From JAHBVY01 sp964415255 (GTDB taxonomy: Bacteria; Myxococcota_A; Polyangia; Polyangiales; Polyangiaceae): a DNA stretch of 64,000 nucleotides. Made by a program: the position numbers and the translations under genes. This document shows, one piece after another, positions 47,163 through 56,146 of this stretch. The notes beneath the pieces were generated by a model. That model had not been told where the DNA came from, made no database searches, and saw nothing but the letters and a program-made list of their open reading frames with translations. The stretch lies in NCBI GenBank assembly GCA_964415255.1, contig CAYQAC010000006.1:12014-76013 (forward strand). The letters are read 5' to 3'. Position 1 is the stretch's first letter; each line of letters starts with the position of its first letter.

Positions 47163-48829
47163 CAGCTCTCCTTGCGCCCGAACAGGCCCTTGATCCCACG
47201 TTTGCCAGCGTCCGCTCGAGGCGCCTCGGGCTCGGGCGCGGCCGCGGCAGAGCGCGACGCCCCATCCACCGCCCGCGGATCATCTGCGAAGGCGCGCGCC
47301 ACATCCGCGCTGATTTTCCCGGCGCGCACCAGGTCCGACAAAGAGTCCTCGATGCGCAGCATCCCGTACGAACGGCCGCGCTGGAGCAGGCTAGGGAGCT
47401 GAAACAGCTTGTTGTCGCGGATCAGCTTCCACAGCGGCACGTTGCCGGTGATGAGCTCCACGGCGGCCACCATCCCTTCGCCATCCAGGGTGGGCACCAG
47501 GCGCTGGCTCAGCACGAATTTGAGGGCGCCGGCCATGGTGGCGCGCACCTGCGCCTGATCGTCCGGCGGGAACAGCTCGATCAGCCGATCGATGGTCTTG
47601 GCACCTGACGGGGTGCTCATGGTGGCCAGCACCAGGTGCCCCGTCTCCGCGGCGGAGAGCGCCATCTCCACTGTCTCACGGTCACGCAGCTCACCGATCG
47701 CGATCACGTCAGGGTCCTCACGCAGGCTCCCCTTCAGCGCGGTGTAAAAGCTCGCGGTGTGCGACCCCACCTCACGCTGGCTCACCAGCGCGCGCTTCAC
47801 GGGGTGGCGGATCTCGATGGGATCTTCCACCGTGATGATGTGGACACTCTTGTTCTCGTTGAACCAGTCCACCAGCGCCGCCATCGTGGTGCTCTTGCCC
47901 TGGCCGTTCGGCCCCGCCACCACCACCAAGCCTTGGTGCTGCCCGGTGATGCGCATCACCTCAGGTGGTAAGCCAAGCTGCTCAATGCTAGGCGGCTCGT
48001 CCATCACCAGCCGGTAGCAGCCCTTGAGCCCCGCGCGGTGACGGCAGAGGTTGGCGCGGACGCGGCCACCCCGCTCGAGCTCCAGCGAGAAGTCCGCGTA
48101 CCCCAGCTCAATCAGCGCCGCTTGGTGGGCCCCCGCGCTCGGGAGCAACCAACGCTCCACGTCTCCGTGCGGGATTGGGTCGCTCACTGGGATCAGCTGG
48201 CCCACGCGGCGGACTTGGATCGGACGATCGGAGGTGATGTGCAGATCGCTCGCCCCGTGCTCGCGCGCGAAGGCCAGCGCCTGCTCGAGCCCCTCAGGGC
48301 GCTCAAGCCAGAGTACTTTGCTAGCGACCGGGGGTGGCTCCGCGAGGTCCAAGCTCAGCTCGTCATCGGCCTCGAGCGCGCTCGCTGGGTCGTCGAGCTC
48401 CAGCGCGCTGTGGGGTGAGCTGAGCGCGCTGTGGGGTGAGCTGAGCGGGCTCGAAGGCGCGGGCGCGACGGCGGGCGCGCGCACTGTCTCCTCCAGGAGG
48501 GAGGCTGCGGTGACGCCCGAGGCGGGCGCGGCGGCACCTAGCGTGATGTGGAAGCGCAGCAGATCGCCGCGGCGCGCGACGCGCGCCGCGTAGCGCACCC
48601 CGAACAGCTCGACCGGCGTCAGCGCGCCATCCGTGTCACGCGAGGGGATCAAGGCGGTGAGCCCGGTGCCGCGAACCAGCGCCGCCAAATCGGCCGCGCT
48701 GAGCGGCTCGCGCCCCACCCAGCGGCGCTGACCTTGATGCTCCACGGAGGTGGCCGCATCGGTCTGTAAGATGAGCGCGCTGATGTCGTCACGCTCCAAG
48801 TACCGGAGGAGCTCTCGCAGATCCGCCAT
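47162..48829 (-). CDS. PilT-family ATPase paralogue with extended N-terminus and altered His box
   Basis: 555 residues. Residues 1-100 look like a diverged copy of the PilT N-terminal domain (GRRYAARVARRGDLLRFHI-type pattern). A Ser/Pro/Ala-rich linker (about 110-160), with the repeat SSPHSALSSPHSAL, leads to a complete PilT core: SDLHITSDRPIQVRRVGQL, Walker A GPNGQGKSTT, EDPIEI, Walker B IAIGELRDRETV. At the His box the usual THTNSA reads MSTPSG, so the conserved His is gone. The protein ends with a basic tail. It overlaps the downstream pilT gene by one base. Confidence 0.85.
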   Translation of the reverse strand: MADLRELLRYLERDDISALILQTDAATSVEHQGQRRWVGREPLSAADLAALVRGTGLTALIPSRDTDGALTPVELFGVRYAARVARRGDLLRFHITLGAAAPASGVTAASLLEETVRAPAVAPAPSSPLSSPHSALSSPHSALELDDPASALEADDELSLDLAEPPPVASKVLWLERPEGLEQALAFAREHGASDLHITSDRPIQVRRVGQLIPVSDPIPHGDVERWLLPSAGAHQAALIELGYADFSLELERGGRVRANLCRHRAGLKGCYRLVMDEPPSIEQLGLPPEVMRITGQHQGLVVVAGPNGQGKSTTMAALVDWFNENKSVHIITVEDPIEIRHPVKRALVSQREVGSHTASFYTALKGSLREDPDVIAIGELRDRETVEMALSAAETGHLVLATMSTPSGAKTIDRLIELFPPDDQAQVRATMAGALKFVLSQRLVPTLDGEGMVAAVELITGNVPLWKLIRDNKLFQLPSLLQRGRSYGMLRIEDSLSDLVRAGKISADVARAFADDPRAVDGASRSAAAAPEPEAPRADAGKRGIKGLFGRKES

Positions 48830-48891
48830 GATCGCCTAAGATAGGCGCTGCGGCCGGCGCGCGCCAAGCACCTTCAGGGCAGGCGCGCGCT

Positions 48892-49986
48892 TTAGGCGCC
48901 GATCACGCCCTTACCGGTCGCGACCTTGCCGCTCACGCCCTGAGCGCGCGCAGCGAGCTGGCCGCACGCTGCCCCGACGTCGCCGCCCCCGCTGTAGCGA
49001 CGGTGGCTCCCAACCCCCCGCTCCCTCAAGACCTCACGGAAACGCTCCTCCACCGCCTGAGAGCTCCGCGAGAATGGATCGTCGCTCAGCGAGGTCGCGT
49101 TGTAAGGGATCAAGCTGAGGCGCGGGCGCACCCCAGCTTGCTCTGTGAACCACGCGATGCGCTCCGCCAGGCGCCGCGCCGTCTCCTCGTCGTCGTTCAC
49201 CCCCGCGAGTAGCGTCAGCGCCCACATCGGCGCGCGACGCGTGAGCCGAGCGTGCTCCACCGCGGCGTCCATCACCGCGTCGAACGAGTGCGCGTTGGTG
49301 ATCGGCATCAGGCGCCCCCGCACCTCGGGCAGCGCGCTGCCGAGCGAGAGCCCCAGGCGCACCTTCGGCGCCTCACGCGCGAGCCGCCGGATCCCCGAAG
49401 GGAGCCCGGCGGTGCACACGGTGATGTTGCGCGCGTCGATGGCGAGGCCGCTCGGCTCGTTCAGCACACGGATGGCGCCGAGCACCTGATCGAGGTTGGC
49501 GAGCGGCTCCCCCATCCCTTGAAACACCACGCCATGCACGCGCTGGCCCGCGCCGAGCGTGCTCGCGGCTTCGCGCACCTGCTCCACGATCTCCCACACC
49601 GCGAGGTTACGCCTGAGGCCGAGCTTCCCCGTGGCGCAGAAGGCGCACGCGAGCGCGCAGCCCACCTGCGAGCTCACGCAGATGGAGAAGCGCCCGGGGC
49701 GTTCGAGCGGGATCCTGACGGTCTCGATCAGATCGCCCCCCGGCACGCGCAGCACCAGCTTCACGAACGGATCGAGCGCGCTCTCGCTCAGCGACACCCG
49801 CTCGAGCTCGGGGACATGGGTCGCCGCGCGCACCGCCGAGAGCGCGCTCCGACGCACCTGAGGGATCGCCGCCTCGAGCCTGCCGCTGCGATGGAGCGAC
49901 GAGACGATGCGGCGCGCCTCCGCGAGCCGCAGCTCCGGCAGCGCCTGGCTGAGCTCCTCTGGGGTGAGCGCCTGCAAGGCCAACAC
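48892..49986 (-). CDS. rlmN: RlmN/Cfr-family radical SAM rRNA methyltransferase
   Basis: 364 residues from GTG 49986. Radical-SAM cluster Cys residues lie in GCALACAFCATGKLG (CxxxCxxC). Substrate-side features are VFQGMGEPLAN, ITVCTAGLPSGIRRL, NDDEETARRLAERI and GGGDVGAACGQLA, the last holding the C-terminal Cys used in catalysis. It probably methylates C2 of adenosine in 23S rRNA (A2503) and some tRNAs. It is in a short gap after the pilT pair on the same strand. Confidence 0.92.
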   Translation of the reverse strand: MLALQALTPEELSQALPELRLAEARRIVSSLHRSGRLEAAIPQVRRSALSAVRAATHVPELERVSLSESALDPFVKLVLRVPGGDLIETVRIPLERPGRFSICVSSQVGCALACAFCATGKLGLRRNLAVWEIVEQVREAASTLGAGQRVHGVVFQGMGEPLANLDQVLGAIRVLNEPSGLAIDARNITVCTAGLPSGIRRLAREAPKVRLGLSLGSALPEVRGRLMPITNAHSFDAVMDAAVEHARLTRRAPMWALTLLAGVNDDEETARRLAERIAWFTEQAGVRPRLSLIPYNATSLSDDPFSRSSQAVEERFREVLRERGVGSHRRYSGGGDVGAACGQLAARAQGVSGKVATGKGVIGA

Positions 49987-50078
49987 CCGGCCGCCATAGC
50001 ACGCACGCGGCGCTAACGCGCGCCCAGCGTCACGCCGGTTTGTTGCCCCAGGGCGCGACCGCCCGCTAGGCCCTCCTT

Positions 50079-50894
50079 GTGCGCCACGCTGAGCGAGCCC
50101 TCTGCCCGATGATCATCGCCGCGCTCGCGTGCGCGCTAGGCGCCTGCGAGTCACCCATGGCCGAGCCACCCGCGGCGTCCCTGACGCGCAGCGAGGCGCC
50201 GGATAGTCAGTTAAGCGCGCTTACGGAGCGGGTCGCCTTCGAGCGCCACCGGGTGGAGCAGCGCCTGCGTGGCGACTGGGAGCTGCCGCAGCGCCCCAAG
50301 GACAGCGGCTGCACGAACCTCGCGAGCGGTGAGCTCGCCAAGGACACCCTGGTCCTGGACGTGAGGGACGCGCGGCCGGATGGTCGTCAGTTATTCAGTC
50401 TTGATTTGACTAATGAGCTGACCTCTTCAGATCTGCGCGCGCTGGAGCCGCTGTACCGCCCCGGCACCGCCGCCAAGGCGCGCCGCGAGCTGGTGAGTAC
50501 GAAGGCTGGGGAGGAGGCGTTGAGCAAGCTCTCTGAGCTGGCCGAGCGGCGCTACGCGGCGGTGTTCCACGTCACCCACCTGGCAGCGCCTAAGTTCTTT
50601 CACGATCCGAAGAAGCGCTTCCCTGAGTGGAGCCCGGGCTGGATGATGGGCTGGCTCGCGCTCCACCAGCTGGGCGAGACAGACGCCCTGTGTCAGCTCC
50701 GCATCGAGGTGCGCAGCGACACCCGTGATGCGCCGCGTGAGCGGCGGCTGCGTGAGACCACTCAGCGCGCGCTGCTGCGCGCGCTCGCGGCGCGCTTTCA
50801 CGACGCCGGTGAGCGCGCTCAAGCCAAGCTGAACGCTGGCCTCATTTGGCCCCACGCACCGAGAGAACGTGAGCCGCTCGCCGCGGCACCGTGA
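50079..50894 (+). CDS. Hypothetical lipoprotein
   Basis: 271 residues from a GTG at 50079. The signal peptide ends in the lipobox LGAC (about residue 22). The mature part has no recognised domain: helical segments (TAGEEALSKLSELAERRYA), and Arg-rich C-terminus. The last codons and stop lie in a 22-bp tandem repeat. It stands alone between rlmN (divergent) and the sulfatase-like gene. Confidence 0.7.
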   Translation: MRHAERALCPMIIAALACALGACESPMAEPPAASLTRSEAPDSQLSALTERVAFERHRVEQRLRGDWELPQRPKDSGCTNLASGELAKDTLVLDVRDARPDGRQLFSLDLTNELTSSDLRALEPLYRPGTAAKARRELVSTKAGEEALSKLSELAERRYAAVFHVTHLAAPKFFHDPKKRFPEWSPGWMMGWLALHQLGETDALCQLRIEVRSDTRDAPRERRLRETTQRALLRALAARFHDAGERAQAKLNAGLIWPHAPREREPLAAAP

Positions 50895-50982
50895 GCCGCT
50901 TAGCGCGGCGCCGTGAGCCGCCCGCCGCGGCGCCGTGAGCCGCTCAAGCGCCACGATGCAGCGCCACGATGCAGCGCCACGA
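50868..50982. repeat. Tandem repeats spanning a stop codon: 22-bp units, then 13-bp units
   Basis: 22-bp units at 50868-50889, 50890-50911, 50912-50933 and part of a fourth (CGTGAGCCGCTCGCCGCGGC type). The first contains the last codons and stop of the lipoprotein gene. Then GCGCCACGATGCA at 50948-50960 and 50961-50973, plus part of a third to 50982. Confidence 0.9.
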
Positions 50983-51099
50983 AGACGCGTGACAGCGGAC
51001 CGGTGCAGCCGCGTGAAGGGTTGGAACCATCCACCCGCGCCCCGTATTCCCATCGTGCATCCACGAGAAGTGATGTGACGGACGGCATGAGCCCATGAG

Positions 51100-51122
51100 G
51101 CGCCCCCCACGGGCGCTTTTCT
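51100..51122 (+). terminator. Rho-independent terminator
   Basis: Stem GCGCCC (51100-51105) with GGGCGC (51111-51116), then TTTTCT. It sits about 40 bp before the sulfatase-like gene and about 200 bp after the nearest upstream gene. The 266-bp gap holds repeats and no supported gene. Confidence 0.7.
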
Positions 51123-51160
51123 TGGCCCCCCCGTGCGCCGCGCGCTAGGCGCCCAGGAGA

Positions 51161-52545
51161 ATGCGTATCGCCTCATGTAGCGTGCTGATCGGGCTGTTCT
51201 CGCTCGGCTGCAGTCAACAAGGGACCCCCGATCCTAGCGCGAGCACCGGCTCCAGCGCGGAACCTAAGACGAGCGCCGAAGCTCAAGTGAGCGCCGCGCC
51301 GAGCGCGCCAGCGGAGCCACCCCCAAAGCCCAAGCTCACGCGACCCGAGAAGCCGGTCAACGTGCTCCTGCTCACGGTGGACTCGCTGCGCGCGGACATG
51401 CCCTGGGCTGGTTACGAGCGCGACATCGCGCCGAACCTCACCGCGCTCGCCAAGGAGGCCGTCGTCTACGACGACTACCGCTCGGTCACGAGCTACACCG
51501 CGCAGAGCGTCACCTGCATGCTGAGCGGCAAGTTCGCCTCCACCCTGTACCGCGACGGGTGGTTCTTCACTGGCTACCGCGAGAGCAACGACTTCATCCA
51601 AGAGTCGATGCAGAAGCAAGGCATCCGCACCATGGGCGTGCAGGCGCATNNNNNNNNNNTGGGAAAGGCATCGACCAAGGCTTCGACGTGTGGGAGCTGG
51701 TGCCTGGCATCACCTTCGACGCTCAGACGGACAACCACGTGACGGGCGAGAAGAGCACCAAGAAGATCATCGAGGCGCTCAGCAACCCCGAGAACACCAA
51801 GGGGCAGTGGTTCTTGTGGAGCCACTACATGGACCCCCACGATCAGTACATCAAGCACAAGGAGTCCCCAGACTTCGGCAACAGCAACCGTGACCGCTAC
51901 GACTCAGAGGTGTGGTACACTGACCACTGGCTGGGTGAGCTGTTCAAGTGGGGCAAAACGCAGCCCTGGTGGGACAACACCGCCGTCATCGTCACGGCCG
52001 ATCACGGCGAGGCCTTCGGTGAGCACAAGATGTGGAAGCACGCCTTCGAGGTGTGGGACGTGCTCCTGAAGGTGCCGCTCATCATCAAGGCCCCTGGCGC
52101 CGAGCCGCGCCGCATCAGCGAGCGACGCAATCACATCGACATCGCGCCCACCATCGTGGACCTGATGGGCGTGCCGCCGCTCGAGGGCTTCATGGGGCAG
52201 AGCCTGGTGCCAGAGGTCTACGGCGCGGAGCCGGGCAAGCGTGAGACGCTCTTGTTCGAGCTGGCGGAGGACAGCCACAACCCGCCAAGGCGCGCGATCA
52301 TCAACGGCGACTACAAGCTCATCGTCTACGGCCCTGGCTGGAAGTACATGCTGTTCAACCTGAAGGAAGATCCCGGTGAGACGAAGGATCTTGCCAAGGT
52401 GGAGGCCGAGAAGCTTGATGAGATGAAGCAGCTGTTCGACGCGGAGTGGGCCAAGGTCCCCAGCATCAAGCCCTATGGCGGGATGAAGCTGAAGGGCGGC
52501 GGCACCGCCAACGGGCCAATGGGGCCACCCAAGAAGGCAGACTAG
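51161..52545 (+). CDS. Sulfatase/alkaline-phosphatase-superfamily lipoprotein, interrupted by an N gap
   Basis: About 460 residues. The signal peptide ends in the lipobox FSLGC. The catalytic domain has TVDSLRADMPWAGYERDIAP (metal site), SYTAQSVTCMLSG near the nucleophile position, and NTAVIVTADHGEAFGEH (metal-binding Asp/His). No C-x-P-S-R signature of formylglycine sulfatases is seen, so the nucleophile may be the Thr of YTAQS; substrate unknown. The frame changes across N at 51650-51659 because the gap is 10 bp and of unknown true length; both sides align well with one protein. AGGAG precedes the ATG. Confidence 0.75.
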
Positions 52546-52570
52546 CGACAAACACCGTGGCGCTCTAGGC
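52543..52570. repeat. Relative of the 16435/17666 repeat, opposite orientation
   Basis: TAGCGACAAACACCGTGGCG then CTCTAGGC just after the sulfatase-like stop. The reverse complement matches the CTAGAGCGCC...GTTTG pattern of the flanking repeats at 16435 and 17666. Confidence 0.45.
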
Positions 52571-52577
52571 TCCTGCC

Positions 52578-53966
52578 ATGAACTCAGTCGAGTCACTGTT
52601 CGTCGCGCGGCAGGGCAAGTCGTCGCGCCCCATCCTCGGCCTTCGGCGCGCGGAGCTCAGCCGCTGGCTCAAGGCGCAGCGCGCCTCCACCAAGAGCTGG
52701 GTGAGCCAGGTGGGCTTCAAGGCCAAGCCCGGTGAGCTGCTCTTGCTGCCGAGCCGGGACGGCGCGCTCGAGCGCGTGCTGCTCGGGCTCTCGGAGGAGC
52801 ACGACCTGTTCGACTGGGCGGGCCTCCACGGCAAGCTGCCCGCTGGGCGTTACCACATAGAAAATGAGCTGGAGGCGAGCCAGAGCGACGGCGCCGCGCT
52901 CGGCTTCGCGCTCGGCAGCTACCGCTTCGACCGCTACAAGCCCAAGGGCTCAAGCAAGAGGTCGTCGCTCGCCTGGCCGCGCGCGGCGGACCCCGCGCGC
53001 GTGACGCGGCTGTTCGAGGCCACCTGCCTCGCGCGCGACTTGATCAACACCCCCGCTGGGGACATGGGGCCGACGGCGCTCGCCGAGGCCGCGCGGGCGC
53101 TCGCGAAGCAGCACGGCGCGCGCGCTCAGGTGGTGGTGGGCGACCAGCTCCTGAAGCAGAACTACCCCGCCATCCACGCGGTGGGCCGCGCGGCGAGCGA
53201 CGCGCCGCGGCTCATCGACCTGACCTGGGGCGACGCTACACACCCCAAGCTGACGCTGGTGGGCAAGGGCGTGTGCTTCGACACCGGCGGCCTCGACATC
53301 AAGCCGGCGGACAGCATGAGGCTGATGAAGAAGGACATGGGCGGCGCCGCGCTGATGCTCGGCCTGGCCCACGTGGTGATGAGCGCGGGGCTGCCGGTGC
53401 GGCTCCGGCTGCTGATCCCCGCGGTGGAGAACAGCGTCGCGGGCAACGCCTACCGCCCGATGGATGTGCTGAACACGCGCAAGGGCCTGACGGTGGAGGT
53501 GGGCCACACGGACGCTGAGGGGCGCCTGGTATTGGCAGATGCCCTGACTGAAGCGGACAGTGAAGCTCCAGATCTGCTGCTCGACGCCGCCACCCTGACC
53601 GGCGCCGCGCGCGTCGCGCTCGGCGCTGAGCTGCCCGCGCTGTTCACCCCCGACGACGCCCTGGCAGAGGAGCTTTTAAGCGCCGGACTGCGCGCGCAAG
53701 ATCCGCTGTGGCGGCTCCCGCTGTTCGAGGCCTACCGTGACCAAATCCGCACCCCGGTCGCCGATCTGAACAACCAAGGGGGCCCGCTCGGCGGCGCCAT
53801 CACCGCGGCGCTGTTCCTCCAGAGCTTCGTCTCCAAGGGCCGCCGCTGGGCCCACATCGACACCAATGCCTGGAACGTGCGCAGCCGCCCCGGGCGCCCC
53901 ATGGGCGGCGAAGCCTTCGCCCTGCGCGCTCTCACTAGCCTGCTCACCAAGCGCTACGGCACCTGA
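52578..53966 (+). CDS. pepA: Leucyl aminopeptidase family (M17)
   Basis: 462 residues. C-terminal catalytic domain: VGKGVCFDTGGLDIKPADSM (metal ligand Asp), KKDMGGAALMLGLAHVV, ENSVAGNAYRPMDVL, HTDAEGRLVLADAL (the family NTDAEGRL motif, here with His in the first place), then DAATLTGAARVALG. The N-terminal domain is diverged. It cleaves N-terminal amino acids in the cytosol, with two metal ions. The Asn-to-His change in the motif is unusual and may alter activity. Confidence 0.9.
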   Translation: MNSVESLFVARQGKSSRPILGLRRAELSRWLKAQRASTKSWVSQVGFKAKPGELLLLPSRDGALERVLLGLSEEHDLFDWAGLHGKLPAGRYHIENELEASQSDGAALGFALGSYRFDRYKPKGSSKRSSLAWPRAADPARVTRLFEATCLARDLINTPAGDMGPTALAEAARALAKQHGARAQVVVGDQLLKQNYPAIHAVGRAASDAPRLIDLTWGDATHPKLTLVGKGVCFDTGGLDIKPADSMRLMKKDMGGAALMLGLAHVVMSAGLPVRLRLLIPAVENSVAGNAYRPMDVLNTRKGLTVEVGHTDAEGRLVLADALTEADSEAPDLLLDAATLTGAARVALGAELPALFTPDDALAEELLSAGLRAQDPLWRLPLFEAYRDQIRTPVADLNNQGGPLGGAITAALFLQSFVSKGRRWAHIDTNAWNVRSRPGRPMGGEAFALRALTSLLTKRYGT

Positions 53967-53977
53967 CGCTCGCCCGA

Positions 53978-54095
53978 CACTCGTCAGCTTAACTCACGGT
54001 TCACGGCAGGTGCAGCGCCTGGCAGGGGCGGGTTCCAAACCCGCCCACTCGTCAGCTCACCTCACGGCTCACGGAAGGTGCGGTGCAGCGCCTGG
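53978..54095. repeat. Duplicated lysC 3' end
   Basis: 53978-54022 (CACTCGTCAGCTTAACTCAC...) and 54046-54095 (CACTCGTCAGCTCACCTCAC...) are about 80% alike over 45-50 bp. The second contains the lysC stop and last codons; the first is a non-coding copy just downstream. Confidence 0.75.
54026..54046. repeat. GC-rich palindrome, copy 3 of 3
   Basis: GGGCGGGTT-CCA-AACCCGCCC between the convergent pepA and lysC genes, sitting between the two halves of a duplicated lysC end. Confidence 0.85.
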
Positions 54096-55231
54096 GTGAG
54101 CGCGTCCACGTCTTGCTCGGCGCAGAACAGCGTCGCGCGGAGCGGTGAGGTGGCCATCGCCTTCACCCGCACCCCAGCGCCCGCCGCCACCGAGCGCGTC
54201 TTGGCCAGCTTGGCCGCGCTGCGCCCGAAGAAATCCCCCGCGACGCTCACGGCGCCGCAGCCCTCCTCGATCTCCACCTGACCCATCAGGCGCTCGCGCA
54301 CACTGCCCCAGTCGGGGACGTCCGCGAGGCTGAACCACAAGTCGGCGATCTCATGATCGGCGTCCAGGTGCAGCACCGGGAGCGAGGCCTCCGCGGCGGC
54401 GGCGAGCATGCGATCCATCGAGCGCTCACCGCTCGCGCGCAGCCGCACCAGCTGCTTGGTGCCAGCCACCGCAGCCACGTCGTGGCTCCCCACCTCCTCC
54501 GTGCGGTCGATGCGCGTCCCCGCGGCTGCGTCGCCGAAGGTGGCGCGCGCGTAGAGCGCCACCTGCTGCCTCTTGGCAAAATCGATGCACTCCGCGTGGA
54601 GCACCTTCGCGCCGTGCGCCGCGAGCTCAAGCATGGTGTCATGGCTCACCGCCTGGAGCAGCTCCGCGCTGCTCACCACCCGCGGGTCGGCGCTGTAGAC
54701 ACCGTCCACATCGGAGCAAATCTCGCAGTACTCCGCGCCCAGCGCGCCCGCCAAGGCGACCGCCGTGGTGTCGCTGCCGCCGCGCCCGAGCGTCGTCACC
54801 TCGCGCTTGTAAGACACGCCCTGGAACCCCGCCACGATCACGATGCGCCCCGCCTCGAGCTCGTCTTGGACGCGGAACGGGCGCACCTCGATGATGCGGG
54901 CGCCCGAGTGGCGGTCATTCGTCATGATACCTGACTGAGAGCCGGTCAGGCTGATGGCTTGGTAACCGAGCTCAGTGACCGCCATGCTGAGCAGCGCCAT
55001 GCTGGCGCGCTCGCCGCAGCTGAGCAGCATGTCCAGCTCACGGCGGCTGGGGTTCGGGCTGATCTCGCGGGCGCGCGACAGCAGCTCGTCTGTCGTCTTG
55101 CCCATGGCGCTCACCACCACCACCACCTGCACGCCCTGCTTGCGCGTCTCCACCACGCGCTCCGCGACCTTCCGGATCCGCTCGGTGTCCGCGACGGACG
55201 AGCCACCATACTTTTGGACCACGATGCGCAT
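54062..55231 (-). CDS. lysC: Aspartate kinase
   Basis: 389 residues. Phosphorylates aspartate, the first step towards lysine, threonine and methionine. N-terminal kinase motifs VVQKYGGSSVADTERIRKVA, VVVVSAMGKTTDELL, GFQGVSYKREVTTLGRGGSD and DVDGVYSADPRVV. The C-terminal ACT-like region follows (TKQLVRLRASGERSMDRML). The length is on the short side for the family. GGAGA lies 5 bp before the ATG. The 117-bp gap to the enoyl-CoA hydratase on the same strand holds nothing else. Confidence 0.95.
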   Translation of the reverse strand: MRIVVQKYGGSSVADTERIRKVAERVVETRKQGVQVVVVVSAMGKTTDELLSRAREISPNPSRRELDMLLSCGERASMALLSMAVTELGYQAISLTGSQSGIMTNDRHSGARIIEVRPFRVQDELEAGRIVIVAGFQGVSYKREVTTLGRGGSDTTAVALAGALGAEYCEICSDVDGVYSADPRVVSSAELLQAVSHDTMLELAAHGAKVLHAECIDFAKRQQVALYARATFGDAAAGTRIDRTEEVGSHDVAAVAGTKQLVRLRASGERSMDRMLAAAAEASLPVLHLDADHEIADLWFSLADVPDWGSVRERLMGQVEIEEGCGAVSVAGDFFGRSAAKLAKTRSVAAGAGVRVKAMATSPLRATLFCAEQDVDALTQALHRTFREP

Positions 55232-55339
55232 GACGTCTCCTTCAGGTGTATCAACAGGTGGGTGGCCAGCGACTCGAACGGGGCGCGCTAGGCGGCTTGG
55301 ATCGGCGGTCGGCTCACCTTCATTGTATTAGTCAGCCAC

Positions 55340-55353
55340 GCTAACTAGTTAGC
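55340..55353. other. 14-bp palindrome over a stop codon
   Basis: GCTAACTAGTTAGC, perfect palindrome, with the enoyl-CoA hydratase stop (TAA at 55349-55351) inside it. No U-run, so termination is uncertain. Confidence 0.6.
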
Positions 55354-56146
55354 GACCTTGGAATACAGGGCGCCGCTTCTCGGCGAAGGCGGTGAGCGCC
55401 TCCACGCGATCTTGGCTCCGCAGGCAGGTGTCGTAGAACAGGCGCTCGAGCTCCACGCCGCGCTCGAACGGCACCTCGTAGGCGGCGTCGATGGCGCGCA
55501 GCGCGGCGGCCTGCGCCAGGGGCGCGCCCGCGGCGAGCGGCTCCACCCAGCGCAGCGTGTCTTCCAGCACGTCCACCCCCTCAGGCGCCACGCGGTTCAC
55601 GAGGCCAATGCCCAGCGCCTCGTCGGCGGTGAGCCGGCGCCCGAACAAGATCAGCTCCTTGGCGCGCGCCTCCCCCACCACGCGCGGCAGCCGCTGAGTG
55701 CCGCCCGCGCCGGGGATGATGCCGATGGTCACCTCCGGCAAGCCGAGGGTGGCATGCGGCGCCGCGACCCGCAGATCGCAGAGCAGGGCCAGCTCCAGCC
55801 CGCCGCCGAGCGCCACGCCGTTGATGGCGGCCACCACCGGGACCGGTGAGCGCTCGAGCCACAGCAGCTCCGTGCGGTACAGCTCGAGCTGGGCGCGGAT
55901 CGCGTCTTGATCCATCCCTTGCCGCTCCTTCAGATCCGCCCCAGCGCAGAACGCGCGGGTGCCTGCGGCGGTGACCACGATCACCCGCAGGCTGGTGTCC
56001 CCCGCGAGCTCACGGCCGATCTCCCCGAAGCGCAGCAGGGTGGCGCGCGACAGCGTGTTCATCCGCGCCTCACGCGTGAGGGTGAGGATGGCCACCACCC
56101 CGCCGCCTACCTCACGGCGCGTGACCGTGACCAGCTCCTCACTCAT
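55349..56146 (-). CDS. Enoyl-CoA hydratase/isomerase family
   Basis: 265 residues. Crotonase-fold signature: NTLSRATLLRFGEIG, TRAFCAGADLKER, VVAAINGVALGGGLELAL, LPEVTIGIIPGAGGTQRLPR. Two oxyanion-hole glycines and both acidic residues of typical hydratases are in place (ELALLCDLRVA; PGAGGTQ). It acts in fatty acid or branched-chain degradation, or is a methylglutaconyl-CoA hydratase; the subfamily is not certain. It overlaps the M1 peptidase stop by four bases (ATGA). Confidence 0.92.
   Translation of the reverse strand: MSEELVTVTRREVGGGVVAILTLTREARMNTLSRATLLRFGEIGRELAGDTSLRVIVVTAAGTRAFCAGADLKERQGMDQDAIRAQLELYRTELLWLERSPVPVVAAINGVALGGGLELALLCDLRVAAPHATLGLPEVTIGIIPGAGGTQRLPRVVGEARAKELILFGRRLTADEALGIGLVNRVAPEGVDVLEDTLRWVEPLAAGAPLAQAAALRAIDAAYEVPFERGVELERLFYDTCLRSQDRVEALTAFAEKRRPVFQGR

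Noticed and set aside
50990..51100. tRNA-like T-arm pattern on the minus strand (GGTTCCAACCC)
   Set aside because: The T-loop would need a purine where there is C, one T-stem pair is broken, and no acceptor stem or anticodon arm of the right length forms.
55240..55300. tRNA-like TTCGAGT on the minus strand near the lysC start
   Set aside because: Acceptor pairing is partial, the total length is too short by about 14 nt, and the T-stem fails.
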